Source of the DNA: Cyanothece sp. BG0011
GTDB taxonomy: Bacteria; Cyanobacteriota; Cyanobacteriia; Cyanobacteriales; Microcystaceae
DNA length: 34,071 nt
Direction: 5' to 3'
NCBI RefSeq assembly: GCF_003013815.1
Contig: NZ_PRLH01000058.1
Location: 1 to 34,071 of the forward strand
This document shows, piece by piece, positions 25,792-34,071 of the stretch (position 1 is its first letter; each line of letters starts with the position of its first letter). A program made the position numbers and the translations under genes. The notes under the pieces are model-generated. The model was not told the DNA's origin. It searched no databases and was given only the letters and a program-made list of their open reading frames with translations.

Positions 25792-27720
25792 TTAACTTAC
25801 CGCAGAAGGTTGAGGCGCCTTAAAGAAAAGTTGTCGAATTTGTTCAGCAATTTGAGGACTACTTAACCCTAAATCAGCCTTTGACTCATCTGGTTTAGCG
25901 TGATCCACTAATTTATCAGGAATCCCAAAGCGTTTAACTGGGACAACCACATCATGGTCCAGTAACGCTTCAGCCACAGCCGAACCAAAACCACCCATTA
26001 AACAGCCTTCCTCTAGGGTGACGACTTTACCAATACGCTGGGCTAATGGCACAATTAATTCCGTATCTAATGGCTTAACAAATCGAGCATTAATGACCGT
26101 CGCTTCAATGCCATGTTCTTTGAGAATTTCGGCCACTTGTAACGATTGATGAACCATCGTTCCGTAACCAACAAGAAGCACATCATCACCGTTGCGGAGA
26201 ATTTCCCCTTTACCGATGGGGACAGGTTCCCAACCTTCTTCCATCAAAGGAACACCTATACCACTACCGCGAGGATAACGCATCGCAATGGGGCCATCGG
26301 TATGATTGATTCCCGTTACTACCATGCGTTGTAATTCCGCTTCATCTTTCGGGGCCATGACCGTTAGATTAGGAATACAACGTAAATAGGCAATGTCATA
26401 TAATCCTTGGTGGGTTGGTCCATCGGCCCCGACGATACCAGCCCTATCTAAACAGAAAAAGACGGGTAGATTTTGGATACACACATCGTGTAAGACTTGA
26501 TCGTAAGCCCGTTGTAAGAAAGTGGAGTAAATCGCCACCACTGGCCGCATTCCTTCACAAGCTAAACCGGCCGATAAGGTCACCGCGTGTTGTTCAGCGA
26601 TACCCACATCAATGTACTGTTTGGGTAGTTTAGCATGGAGTTTATCGAGTCCGGTTCCCGTGGCCATGGCCGCAGTAATCCCCACAATTTTAGGATTATT
26701 TTGTGCCAGAGTCGTTAAAGTATGGGCGAAAACTTTGGAATAACTGGGGGGTTTAGGTTTATTGGAGGGAATCGCCTTGCCGGTCGCCAGATTAAAGGGA
26801 CTTTGAGCATGATAACCCACCTGATCCTTTTCGGCGAGTTCATAGCCTTTCCCTTTAACAGTAGCCACATGAACAAACACAGGACCACCGGCTTTGTGTG
26901 CCTGTTTGAAGGTACTAATTAATTCTTCTAAGTTATGACCATCGATAGGACCAAAATATTTAAAGCCCAATTCTTCGATCACCGCCCCAACTTTAGGCAT
27001 CGCTAGACGTTTCATCCCTTCTTTAACCCGTTCCATTTCTGGGGTTAAAGATTCTCCAAAGAATGGTAAATGCTTAAATTGTTCTTCGAGGTTGTCTGAG
27101 AGAAACTGCACCGGATCACTCAGACGCACTTTATTGAGATAGCGAGAAATAGCGCCCACGTTCGGAGAAATAGACATTTCGTTGTCGTTTAGCACTACCA
27201 TTAAATTCGTATGGGGTAAATGGCCTGCATGGTTAATGGCTTCGAGTGCCATGCCACCGGTTAACGCCCCATCTCCAATAATAGAGACAACTTTATAATC
27301 TTCTCCCTGGGCATCTCTAGCTAATGCCATCCCTAACCCGGCAGAAATGCTGGTAGAAGCGTGTCCAGCACCAAAATGGTCAAAATTACTTTCGCACCGT
27401 TTGAGATAGCCAGCAATGCCGTCTTTTTGCCGTAGGGTATGAAAACGATGATAACGACCCGTTAACATTTTATGAGGATAGGCTTGATGGCCCACATCCC
27501 AAATGACTTTATCTCGATCTAGATCCAGGGTTTGATAGAGAGCGATGGTTAATTCTACTACCCCTAATCCCGGGCCGAGATGTCCCCCACTCGCAGCAAT
27601 CGTCTGTAAATGCTTTTCTCGAATTTGAAGGGCAATATGTTCTAATTGTCGAATTGATAAACCATGTAGCTGGTTTGGATGAGTAATATCACTTAAATTC
27701 ATAATGGTTGCTTTTACCAT
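25792..27720 (-). CDS. dxs: 1-deoxy-D-xylulose-5-phosphate synthase
   Basis: A 642-aa thiamine-diphosphate enzyme that condenses pyruvate with glyceraldehyde 3-phosphate, the first step of the MEP route to carotenoids, phytol and quinones. Landmarks include [23 protein letters not shown] (His78), the ThDP/Mg motif [18 protein letters not shown] with Asp150, closing at NDN (178-180), and [10 protein letters not shown] carrying the catalytic Glu of the transketolase group, then [15 protein letters not shown]. Full length, no damage. The ATG at 27720 is the longest start; family members usually begin at the [15 protein letters not shown] methionine six codons on (27702), and neither has a clear ribosome binding site, so the start is uncertain by 18 bp. 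Two hairpins lie in its probable leader. Confidence 0.97.
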   Translation of the reverse strand: MVKATIMNLSDITHPNQLHGLSIRQLEHIALQIREKHLQTIAASGGHLGPGLGVVELTIALYQTLDLDRDKVIWDVGHQAYPHKMLTGRYHRFHTLRQKDGIAGYLKRCESNFDHFGAGHASTSISAGLGMALARDAQGEDYKVVSIIGDGALTGGMALEAINHAGHLPHTNLMVVLNDNEMSISPNVGAISRYLNKVRLSDPVQFLSDNLEEQFKHLPFFGESLTPEMERVKEGMKRLAMPKVGAVIEELGFKYFGPIDGHNLEELISTFKQAHKAGGPVFVHVATVKGKGYELAEKDQVGYHAQSPFNLATGKAIPSNKPKPPSYSKVFAHTLTTLAQNNPKIVGITAAMATGTGLDKLHAKLPKQYIDVGIAEQHAVTLSAGLACEGMRPVVAIYSTFLQRAYDQVLHDVCIQNLPVFFCLDRAGIVGADGPTHQGLYDIAYLRCIPNLTVMAPKDEAELQRMVVTGINHTDGPIAMRYPRGSGIGVPLMEEGWEPVPIGKGEILRNGDDVLLVGYGTMVHQSLQVAEILKEHGIEATVINARFVKPLDTELIVPLAQRIGKVVTLEEGCLMGGFGSAVAEALLDHDVVVPVKRFGIPDKLVDHAKPDESKADLGLSSPQIAEQIRQLFFKAPQPSAVS

Positions 27721-27750
27721 CTTGATTTGATTGTTATCTACTATTTTGAC

Positions 27751-27796
27751 ACTCTTCTCCTCTTAAGAGTAGGGGAGTTCTTCTGGGGAACCAGAA
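27751..27796 (-). promoter_or_regulatory. Two adjacent hairpins in the probable dxs leader
   Basis: The palindrome at 27751-27778 pairs ACTCTTCTCCTCTT with AAGAGTAGGGGAGT (one mismatch and two G-U pairs in one orientation). Beside it TTCTGG (27781-27786) pairs with CCAGAA (27791-27796) around a 4-nt loop. On the minus strand they lie about 30-76 nt before the dxs start. They may structure the mRNA leader or act as a DNA site; no known riboswitch was recognised. Confidence 0.35.
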
Positions 27797-27935
27797 TATA
27801 ACGTTTCTCGGACTCATGAGATCTACCTAACTACTTATACCTAACTGATCCTTGAAAAGTGCCGAAAATTTAGTCAGGGCATAGGATCGAGAATCTATTG
27901 TTTGACCAGTGATAATTATCTAATCTCATTTTTGA

Positions 27936-28085
27936 ATGTTTCCCAGTTACCGTGAATCTGCTCTTGCTGCTGGGGTCTTGGTGGAATATATGTTAAATGA
28001 ATCCTTAGTTGTTGCGTTTTTATCTTCTGTGTTAATGTGCCTATTTAAGTTTTTTGTTATTATCTATATTTTTATGATCTGGTGA
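27936..28085 (+). CDS. Possible small membrane protein, 49 aa
   Basis: An ATG-started frame of 49 codons ending in TGA. The first 24 residues look amphipathic (MFPSYRESALAAGVLVEYML) and the rest is a hydrophobic helix (about residues 24-49) ending in Trp. The codon pattern looks protein-like, but there is no ribosome binding site and no recognised family. It could be a real small protein, the start of a decayed gene, or chance. Confidence 0.22.
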   Translation: MFPSYRESALAAGVLVEYMLNESLVVAFLSSVLMCLFKFFVIIYIFMIW

Positions 28086-28269
28086 TTAACTAGCTCATAA
28101 AAATTGGATGAGGAAAATTAAGGTGAGGTTTGATTGAATTCCCATGTGATTAGAATGAACGACATTTTAGTAACTTTTTGCAACTCAGAACGTTAACTTA
28201 ATTAACACAAATTTTAAAACATTTTTAAAACTTTAGTCAATAGTAATCGTAAAAGTGGGAGGAAATCAA

Positions 28270-30405
28270 ATGACCAATTATGGTATGTTTTTCGATGAAA
28301 ACGGAAAGCGGATTGATGGCACTGGCTATTCCGTTGTTATTATAGACACAGGTATTGATTTAAACCATCCTTTTTTTGGACCGGATCTAGATAACAATAA
28401 CGTAGCAGATAGGATTGTTTATCATTATGATTTTGCTTCTACTACATTAGAAAATCCTAACGATCCCACCAGTAATGATGATAATAATGCCAGTGATCCC
28501 AATCGCCATGGAAGTCATGTGGCCAGCATCGCTGCTTCTAGTGATTCGACCTATCCAGGGATAGCACCGGGTGTCAATATTATTGCTCTCAAAGTATTTG
28601 ATAATAATAGTAGAGCCAATTTTTATGATATCGAACAGGCTTTACAGTGGGTGGTGGATAATCATGATCTTTATAACATTGCTAGTGTTAATATGTCCCT
28701 GAGTAATGGGCGTAACTATGAATCCCCGCCAGTTTCAGGGAATATTATTGAGGATGAATTACAAGATTTAGCTGATAATGACGTGATTGTGGTCTCGGCT
28801 GCCGGTAACTCAGGAGAATACGGAGTCACTTATCCAGCAGCCAGTATCAATTCTTTAGCGGTTTCTGCCGTTAATAATCAAGGTGAAATTGCTAATTTTT
28901 CCCAACATCATCCCGATTTAACCGACGTATTTGCCCCTGGTGTCAATATTAAAGCGGCGAATCGTACGGGGGGAACCACAACCTTATCCGGAACCAGTAT
29001 GTCTGCTCCCCAAGTAACTGGGGCGATCGCCATAGCGCAACAGTTGGCTGAACAAGCGTTAGGAAGGAAATTAAAGTTAGATGAAATTCGAGATTTACTC
29101 ACACAGGGGGACAATGTTGTTAATCAACCTGAATATCAAGGGAAATTATTAAACATCGAAAAATTAGGAAACGCCATCTTAGATATGGCTTCTTCTCAAG
29201 AAACGACGGACACCTCGTCAACTGATCTTGAAGAGACTCCCACTGGCAATAATACTGTTATTGCTGAAATCGGTCAAATTACCAACTTAAACCATCAAAG
29301 TCAAACCATTTTCTTTGAGCATAACTTCAAGAACCCCGTCATTTTTGCCGGGCCTTTATCCTACAATGGCCCTGATCCCTCCACTATAAGAATTACTGAC
29401 ATTCAAAGCGATCGCTTTTCAGTTCAACTTCAAGAAACAACCTTAATCAATGGCAATTCTCATAATGGTCATCATACCACTGAAACCTTTAATTTTTTAG
29501 TGGTTGAACAGGGAATCTGGGAACTAGCTGACGGCACAATTATTGAGGTTGGAAATGTCGCTACAGATGCAACCACCACTTCCACCTGGGAAACCATTAA
29601 TTTTAATCATGACTTTACCAATACCCCAGTCATATTAACTCAAGTTCAAACGGATAATGATGAAACTTTTGTGAGAACTCGTCAAAATAATGCCAATAAT
29701 AATGGATTTCAAGTCGCTTTAGAAAAAGAAGAAGCCTTTAAGTACAGTGGACATGGTTCAGAAACCATTGCTTGGTTGGCTATTTCTCCCGGTCAAGGAA
29801 ATTGGGACGGGAATGGGTTCATAGCTGGTAATACTGGGGACCAAGTTACCCATAATTGGCATACCCTTGACTTTGGTAATAATTTCACCAATGCACCTAA
29901 ATTTTTAGGCAATATTGCTACCTTTGACGGTCCAGATGCTTCAGGATTAAGATATCAAAATCTCAGCAATGGGAATGTTCAAATTATGATTGAAGAAGAT
30001 ACCAGTCAGGATAGTGAAACTAATCATACCACTGAAGATATCAATTTCTTAGCCATTGAAAGTGAGGGAAACTTAACGGGATCTACAGTTGATTCCTTAA
30101 CGGGATTAAGTGATTTTCAACTAGCAAGCGTGAATCGGGATGTTTTTCTTTTAGGTAATGAAGCTGAATCATTCTATGATAACTATGGTCAACAAGATTA
30201 TGCAGAAATTGCTAATTTTGATATGGCTCAAGATATAATTCAATTGCACGGCACAGCTAATGATTACTATCTTGGTTCTTCTCCTTTTGAAGCTAATGAC
30301 CAAGGCATCTTTTTAAAGGTTGCAGGAATGGAAGACGAATTAATTGGTATTGTCAAAGATACAAACAGTTTAGACTTAAACAATCAAAATTTTATTTTTG
30401 TTTAA
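28270..30405 (+). CDS. Subtilisin-like S8 protease with lectin-like repeats and a type I secretion-style C-terminus
   Basis: A 711-aa protein. The ATG at 28270 is chosen over GTG 28255 because GGGAGGA (28257-28263) lies 6 bp before it. The S8 domain starts at once, with no signal peptide or propeptide: Asp26 (IIDTGIDLNHP), His80 (NRHGSHVA), oxyanion Asn180 (SAAGNSG) and Ser243 (SGTSMSAP), ending near residue 305. Three related beta repeats of about 90 residues follow (roughly 335-425, 435-520, 525-610), each with a F-x-H-x-F-x-N-x-P-V-like core, resembling H-type lectin domains. The last 95 residues (SVNRDVFLLG, YAEIANFDMAQDIIQLHG) match the C-terminal module of cyanobacterial RTX-like proteins, so type I secretion is likely. 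Its stop overlaps the next start (TAATG), which implies coupling to the lyase. Confidence 0.9.
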   Translation: MTNYGMFFDENGKRIDGTGYSVVIIDTGIDLNHPFFGPDLDNNNVADRIVYHYDFASTTLENPNDPTSNDDNNASDPNRHGSHVASIAASSDSTYPGIAPGVNIIALKVFDNNSRANFYDIEQALQWVVDNHDLYNIASVNMSLSNGRNYESPPVSGNIIEDELQDLADNDVIVVSAAGNSGEYGVTYPAASINSLAVSAVNNQGEIANFSQHHPDLTDVFAPGVNIKAANRTGGTTTLSGTSMSAPQVTGAIAIAQQLAEQALGRKLKLDEIRDLLTQGDNVVNQPEYQGKLLNIEKLGNAILDMASSQETTDTSSTDLEETPTGNNTVIAEIGQITNLNHQSQTIFFEHNFKNPVIFAGPLSYNGPDPSTIRITDIQSDRFSVQLQETTLINGNSHNGHHTTETFNFLVVEQGIWELADGTIIEVGNVATDATTTSTWETINFNHDFTNTPVILTQVQTDNDETFVRTRQNNANNNGFQVALEKEEAFKYSGHGSETIAWLAISPGQGNWDGNGFIAGNTGDQVTHNWHTLDFGNNFTNAPKFLGNIATFDGPDASGLRYQNLSNGNVQIMIEEDTSQDSETNHTTEDINFLAIESEGNLTGSTVDSLTGLSDFQLASVNRDVFLLGNEAESFYDNYGQQDYAEIANFDMAQDIIQLHGTANDYYLGSSPFEANDQGIFLKVAGMEDELIGIVKDTNSLDLNNQNFIFV

Positions 30406-32600
30406 TGCGTAAATCTCGGTTTTTGATCATTATAATTTTGATAGTTTATTGGATAGTGTTGGGAGTTAATCTACCTACATTATCCAATAATACTTTGTCA
30501 AGAAAAGTTAGTATTGTTTTAGAAAATGCACTGTGGCGAAACTCTAATCAAGAGATTGCTTATCAAGATATTACCCTTGATTTCATTTGTAAAAATAATC
30601 ATTGTGATTCTGAGATTTGGGGATTTGCCCCTGACTTTAATCAAGGGGAGCATCAGGGAACGGTAACCCTCAATCAATCCCATAATCAATGGGTTTTAGA
30701 AGTTGATTTAACCATTAATCCTGACCCTTGGTTATCATTATCAGGAAAGGCTAATTACCGAATTGCTTTAACTAAGAAAAACAACAAGGTTTTAGTCGGA
30801 AACTATCAAGGACATTTTAATAATAAATTATTACAAGGAAAAGCTTCAGGTATCATAAACCCTCTATATCCTCAACCTTTATCCTATCATAAACTAATTC
30901 AAGCTCAAGACCATCCTCGTTTACTTTTTAGCAAAGAAGATTTACCAAAAATACGAAAAAAAGCAACAACACAAATAGGTAAACCAATATTTAAAAAATT
31001 AGAAGAAACCCTCAATCAAACGGTTAGTTATGATGGCTATGTTCCCAATGCAGGATATTACGCAGCAGGACAATGTTTTCACGCTTTAATTGAAGAAAAC
31101 CCCAAACAAGCTGAGCAAGCTTGGACAGTGACAAAAACCGCTATTCATACTTCCTATCGTCGCTTATTTGAGTTGTCCCCAGTGGTAACAGGAATAGCGA
31201 TCGCTTATGATCTGTGTTATCCTTTCTGGGATAATAATCATCGGATTCTTGTCTCTAATTGGCTGGCTCAACAAGCACAATTATTGATAGATGGAACTCC
31301 AGACAAAGGATGGAACCCCACAGCCTGGAGTAACTGGAATGCTAGAGCGAGAGGGGCGGCAGGATTAGCTGCATTAGCCATTTTAAAGGAACCAGAAGGC
31401 TATTTTTCACCAGATATTGATATTGAGCAACTTTTAACCATTGCTAAGCGTAATATTATTCGTTACTTAGAAACAGCGATTGGGAATAAAGGTTTTGGTA
31501 CCGAAGGGGATCATTATACCACTGAGCCTTTTATCTTAACATTGTTTCCTTTTTTCACAGGTTACTATCATGTTAAAGGAGAAAAATTTGCCACAGAAAA
31601 TTCAAATTTAGCTTGGTTATTACCTCACTATTTAATGCGAATTATTCCAAGAGATAACGGTTATCCGATTCCTAGTTATGGAAGACATAGAAATTATCCA
31701 GGGGGGTCATTATTTGCCATGGGAATGGGTTCGGTTCCTATGAACTTTTTACCTGGAGTAATGTGGGTATTTGATCATTATTGGGGAGAAAATGGAGATA
31801 AAACTTTGGGAATAAAAAATAGTTTAGATGCAATCTTTTTATTAGTTAATTATCCTGAAAATGTATCAATTAAGCATCCTTCTAAGATTTTTAATAAAGT
31901 TTTAGTAGATGAAAAAAAGGGATTTTATGTATTTCGTAATCAATGGCAAGATCAGAATGATTTTGTGGCAAGTATTTATGGAAAACGAGAACATTTAAAC
32001 AAATCTTGGTCATTTCCAGATGCAGGAAGTTTTCGTATTTGGGGATTAGGAGAAAATTGGGCAGTGGCAGGAGAAAGTAAGAATAAACCAGAAAATGAAA
32101 ATATTATTATTCAAGAAAATCATCAGAAATTAACCATGCAACCTATTTATTTTGAGTCACAAAAAGAAGGTTCAGGAATTGTTAGTTTACAAGCTGAAAA
32201 TTGGTTACGATCTTTCGCTGTTGATTACTCTAATATTTCAGGAGTTCCGGGTTTATTTGTTGTTGTTGATCAATTTAATGAGCCTGAAAATAATCATAGT
32301 TGGGTCATGAATACTCAAGGAAATGTAACAATTGATAAGAATACTTTTTTAATTAAACGAGATCGAAATGTAACCATGAAAGGAACGTTTATTACACCCC
32401 AAACCATTGAGTTAAACTATGAAGAAGAAACTCAAAGAATAGTAGCGACAGGAAGGGGTGACTTCTTGATTATCATGACAGTTCAAAAAAATGATATTCC
32501 TGAATTAAAAGTTATTAATAACCGTCTCAATCCTCAAGTTATTATTGGTAAAAGAGTGGTTGGCTTTAAAGATAAACATATTTATTTTGGGACTAAGTAG
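30405..32600 (+). CDS. Heparinase II/III-like polysaccharide lyase, membrane-anchored
   Basis: A 731-aa protein with an N-terminal hydrophobic anchor or uncleaved signal (about residues 5-24), then a beta-rich segment (about 30-160) I do not recognise. From residue 170 it follows the heparinase II/III layout: HPRLLFSKEDLPKIRKKA, an alpha/alpha toroid with AWSNWNARARGAAG (Asn310, Asn312) and GTEGDHYTTEP (His370, Tyr371), and a C-terminal beta-sandwich with SFPDAGSFRIWGLGENWA. The Tyr/His and Asn residues are plausible catalytic residues for beta-elimination of a uronic-acid polymer. The ATG shares its A with the stop of the subtilase gene, so the two are translationally coupled. The likely job is cleavage of the cell's own or a neighbour's extracellular polysaccharide. 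Confidence 0.85.
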   Translation: MRKSRFLIIIILIVYWIVLGVNLPTLSNNTLSRKVSIVLENALWRNSNQEIAYQDITLDFICKNNHCDSEIWGFAPDFNQGEHQGTVTLNQSHNQWVLEVDLTINPDPWLSLSGKANYRIALTKKNNKVLVGNYQGHFNNKLLQGKASGIINPLYPQPLSYHKLIQAQDHPRLLFSKEDLPKIRKKATTQIGKPIFKKLEETLNQTVSYDGYVPNAGYYAAGQCFHALIEENPKQAEQAWTVTKTAIHTSYRRLFELSPVVTGIAIAYDLCYPFWDNNHRILVSNWLAQQAQLLIDGTPDKGWNPTAWSNWNARARGAAGLAALAILKEPEGYFSPDIDIEQLLTIAKRNIIRYLETAIGNKGFGTEGDHYTTEPFILTLFPFFTGYYHVKGEKFATENSNLAWLLPHYLMRIIPRDNGYPIPSYGRHRNYPGGSLFAMGMGSVPMNFLPGVMWVFDHYWGENGDKTLGIKNSLDAIFLLVNYPENVSIKHPSKIFNKVLVDEKKGFYVFRNQWQDQNDFVASIYGKREHLNKSWSFPDAGSFRIWGLGENWAVAGESKNKPENENIIIQENHQKLTMQPIYFESQKEGSGIVSLQAENWLRSFAVDYSNISGVPGLFVVVDQFNEPENNHSWVMNTQGNVTIDKNTFLIKRDRNVTMKGTFITPQTIELNYEEETQRIVATGRGDFLIIMTVQKNDIPELKVINNRLNPQVIIGKRVVGFKDKHIYFGTK

Positions 32601-32681
32601 TTTATTGGATTTTACGTTAAAATTTACCTATTAATTATTATAATTGTAGCTGATTTTTTGAAATCATTATTTACTATTTTA

Positions 32682-32757
32682 GACGTTCAGTTTATCTTTT
32701 TATTTTCTTATTTTCTTATTTTATTATATAGTTTGAATTAACTAAACGTCGTTTTTT
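32682..32757 (+). terminator. Possible long-loop terminator after the lyase gene
   Basis: GACGTTCAGTT (32682-32692) and AACTAAACGTC (32740-32750) pair over 10 of 11 positions, and six T residues follow at 32752-32757. The 47-nt loop is AT-rich and includes a threefold 8-bp repeat (TTATTTTC twice, then TTATTTTA, 32700-32723). The long loop makes a true terminator doubtful. Confidence 0.3.
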
Positions 32758-32847
32758 AGGAAATGAATCACTAGATTGACCTGAGAGCGACCAAAGTTTA
32801 GTATGATATTAGCTAAGATAACTGAAATAAAGAAGAGGAATGATTGT

Positions 32848-33804
32848 GTGAGTCAAAAAACCGTTGGAATGCTAAGCAGTTATTCAGGATTACAAAATAG
32901 ACGAGATTGGTTATGGAAACAAACCCCTCAACCTTTTGGTAGGTGGGACAATATCCAAATGTTAGCCAATGCTCCCCATCCTGATTTCTTATTATTATAT
33001 CAGTTTGACTTTCCCTTACCACCTCCCCCCAAACCTTGGTGGAAACCTTGGCGAAAATCTCAATCTTCACCTCCTAATATCCCTGCCTTATTAAGAGGTG
33101 TTCCCAAAGATCGGATCATTTATTTATTAAGGGAACCTCCCTTAGAAGAAGTTATTAATAGAAACTGTGCTAATTATAAGGATGCTAGTGGATATTGTGG
33201 CTATGTTTCCGGTCCAGATAACTTTGCTCCTAACCCCAATTATATGCCAGCAATTTGGTATATTAATCATGAATTTGATGTGTTAGATAAGGGAAAAATA
33301 CCTGAAAAAAATAAACGATGCAGTTGGATAACATCAGGAATTAATCGCACAGAAAATCATCGCCGTCGTCTCGCTTTTTTGCAGCTATTAAGAGATGATA
33401 AGTTTGACTTTGATTTATATGGTAGAAATTTACCTAAAGAAACACAAAGTCAAGGAACCTTAGAAAATAAATGGCACGGTATGGCCCCTTATTATTACAA
33501 CTTATCTATCGAAAATTATGCCGATAATGAGTGGTATGTCAGCGAAAAATTATGGGATGCTTTGCTATGTTGGTGTTTACCCATTTATTATGGCGGCAGT
33601 GCAGCCGATAAATTATTGCCACCAGGTAGCTTTTTAAGGTTACCCAGTCTCGATGAAAAAGGACTACAATATATTAGGGAAGTAACGGCTAGTTTGGATG
33701 CTTGGCATGAGGCTAAAAGTGCGATCGCTGAAGCTAGACAAATTATTCTTCACGAACTGAATTTAATGAATTGGTTATCTGATTTTGTGCAAAAATTTGA
33801 ATAG
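32848..33804 (+). CDS. GT10 family (alpha-1,3-fucosyltransferase-like) glycosyltransferase
   Basis: A 318-aa soluble glycosyltransferase. The C-terminal half has the GT10 signature: YYNLSIENYADNEWYVSEKL, then WDALLCWCLPIYYGG and LLPPGSFLRL, with Glu and Asn of IEN and the SEKL lysine expected to bind GDP-sugar. The mid-part has ITSGINRTENHRRRLAFLQLL and DFDLYGR, also typical. GTG 32848 is chosen because AGAGGA (32834-32839) lies 8 bp upstream and the conserved text starts at SQKTVGML; an ATG at 32803 in frame would add 15 residues of no family character. It is followed 17 bp later by another glycosyltransferase-like gene, so both probably belong to a surface-glycan cluster continuing past the window. 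The sugar need not be fucose. Confidence 0.85.
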   Translation: MSQKTVGMLSSYSGLQNRRDWLWKQTPQPFGRWDNIQMLANAPHPDFLLLYQFDFPLPPPPKPWWKPWRKSQSSPPNIPALLRGVPKDRIIYLLREPPLEEVINRNCANYKDASGYCGYVSGPDNFAPNPNYMPAIWYINHEFDVLDKGKIPEKNKRCSWITSGINRTENHRRRLAFLQLLRDDKFDFDLYGRNLPKETQSQGTLENKWHGMAPYYYNLSIENYADNEWYVSEKLWDALLCWCLPIYYGGSAADKLLPPGSFLRLPSLDEKGLQYIREVTASLDAWHEAKSAIAEARQIILHELNLMNWLSDFVQKFE

Positions 33805-33821
33805 TTTAACTATTATTAAAA

Positions 33822-34071
33822 ATGGATGGAATTTGTACGTTAGGCAATGATTACGTTTTTGATCAAATTGTGGCTTTACTAAATAGTATTGAAGCAATTT
33901 ATGATCACAAAATGCCCGTTTGTATTTATCCCTATGATGATAAGACAGAAAAGTTAGCAACCGAAATTGCATCCCGTCCCCAAGTAACATTGTACAATGA
34001 TGCTGTTTCTATAAAGCGATGGGATAGCTTTGCTAAAGCAGTTTGGGATACCCATCCGACAGCGCGTAAAA
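33822..34071 (+). CDS. Glycosyltransferase-like protein, N-terminal part (runs off the window)
   Basis: An open frame from ATG 33822 to the last base gives 83 residues: MDGICTLGNDYVFDQIVALL, then NSIEAIYDHKMPVCIYPYDD, RPQVTLYNDAVSIKRWDSFA and AVWDTHPTARK. The layout (a first strand ICTLGND, then PVCIYPYDD) resembles the nucleotide-binding N-terminus of the cyanobacterial Npun_R2821/Npun_R2822-type glycosyltransferase-like proteins. It starts 17 bp after the GT10 gene and shares its strand. No stop codon is present. Assignment rests on this partial sequence only. Confidence 0.72.
   Translation, partial: MDGICTLGNDYVFDQIVALLNSIEAIYDHKMPVCIYPYDDKTEKLATEIASRPQVTLYNDAVSIKRWDSFAKAVWDTHPTARK

Larger units (their letters stand above)
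27721..28254. other. Divergent intergenic region between dxs and the subtilase gene
   Basis: This 534-bp region holds both promoters. The side next to dxs has two adjacent stem-loops (27751-27796). The middle has an open frame of 49 codons at 27936-28085. The last 170 bp before the subtilase gene are AT-rich, and I see no clear promoter boxes. Confidence 0.55.

Noticed and set aside
32803-32847. ATG 32803 as start of the GT10 gene
   Set aside because: In frame but without a ribosome binding site; the added 15 residues are Lys-rich and unrelated to the family, whereas GTG 32848 has AGAGGA 8 bp upstream. Not excluded.
33775-33990. Minus-strand frame near the right end
   Set aside because: It overlaps the end of the GT10 gene and the clearly protein-like plus-strand frame from 33822.

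Overview
The window comes from a cyanobacterial chromosome, most likely a unicellular Crocosphaera/Cyanothece-type organism. The evidence is frequent HIP1 octamers (GCGATCGC, e.g. 405-412 and 823-830), AT-rich codon use, a GroEL1 of the cyanobacterial type (C-terminus ending DFDY), bilin-type GAF photosensors, a PEP-CTERM protein, Uma2 proteins and a typical cyanobacterial Dxs. Genus is an inference from style; I could not run a search.

Layout. 1-1604: groEL1, cut at its 5' end by the window edge and split by one extra A in an A7 run. 1795-3896: an unrecognised protein, a 65-aa two-helix membrane protein, and a membrane-anchored protein with HTH-like ends. 3897-4412: a 516-bp gap with several nested inverted repeats, possibly a long leader or small RNA. 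4413-10555: a signalling block of a 1310-aa five-GAF/PAS histidine kinase, a stand-alone receiver and a GAF-GGDEF diguanylate cyclase. 10561-10781: a C/G-rich repeat element. 10783-13680 (minus): SGNH-like protein followed by an HTTM-DCC fusion. 13740-17280 (plus): polytopic membrane protein, cupin and a DegT/DnrJ/EryC1/StrS sugar aminotransferase. 17301-18513: two tandem Uma2 proteins. 18582-20390 (minus): sodium:solute symporter. 20440-22215: GT39-like membrane glycosyltransferase. 22580-23464: PEP-CTERM surface protein. 23693-25215 (minus): a LuxI/FeeM-like acyltransferase followed by a heme-oxygenase-like diiron protein. 25792-27720 (minus): dxs. 28270-32600: a secreted subtilase with lectin-like repeats, overlapping by one base a heparinase II/III-like lyase. 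32848-end: a GT10 (fucosyltransferase-like) enzyme and the start of a second glycosyltransferase-like gene that runs off the window.

How it fits together. Two themes stand out. First, light sensing and c-di-GMP: the kinase keeps bilin-binding cysteines in four of five GAF domains, including one DXCF-type and three of red/green-like lineage, and sits upstream of a receiver and a diguanylate cyclase with an intact active site and I-site. Second, cell-surface glycans: glycosyltransferases, sugar aminotransferase, cupin, SGNH-like protein, polysaccharide lyase, lectin-protease and PEP-CTERM protein are scattered through 12.7-34 kb. A light to c-di-GMP to surface-polysaccharide link is plausible but inferred. 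The acyltransferase/diiron pair looks like a minimal two-gene small-molecule pathway and is the most likely place for undescribed chemistry.

No tRNA, rRNA, CRISPR array or intact transposase was seen. Several small palindromic or repeat elements lie between genes.
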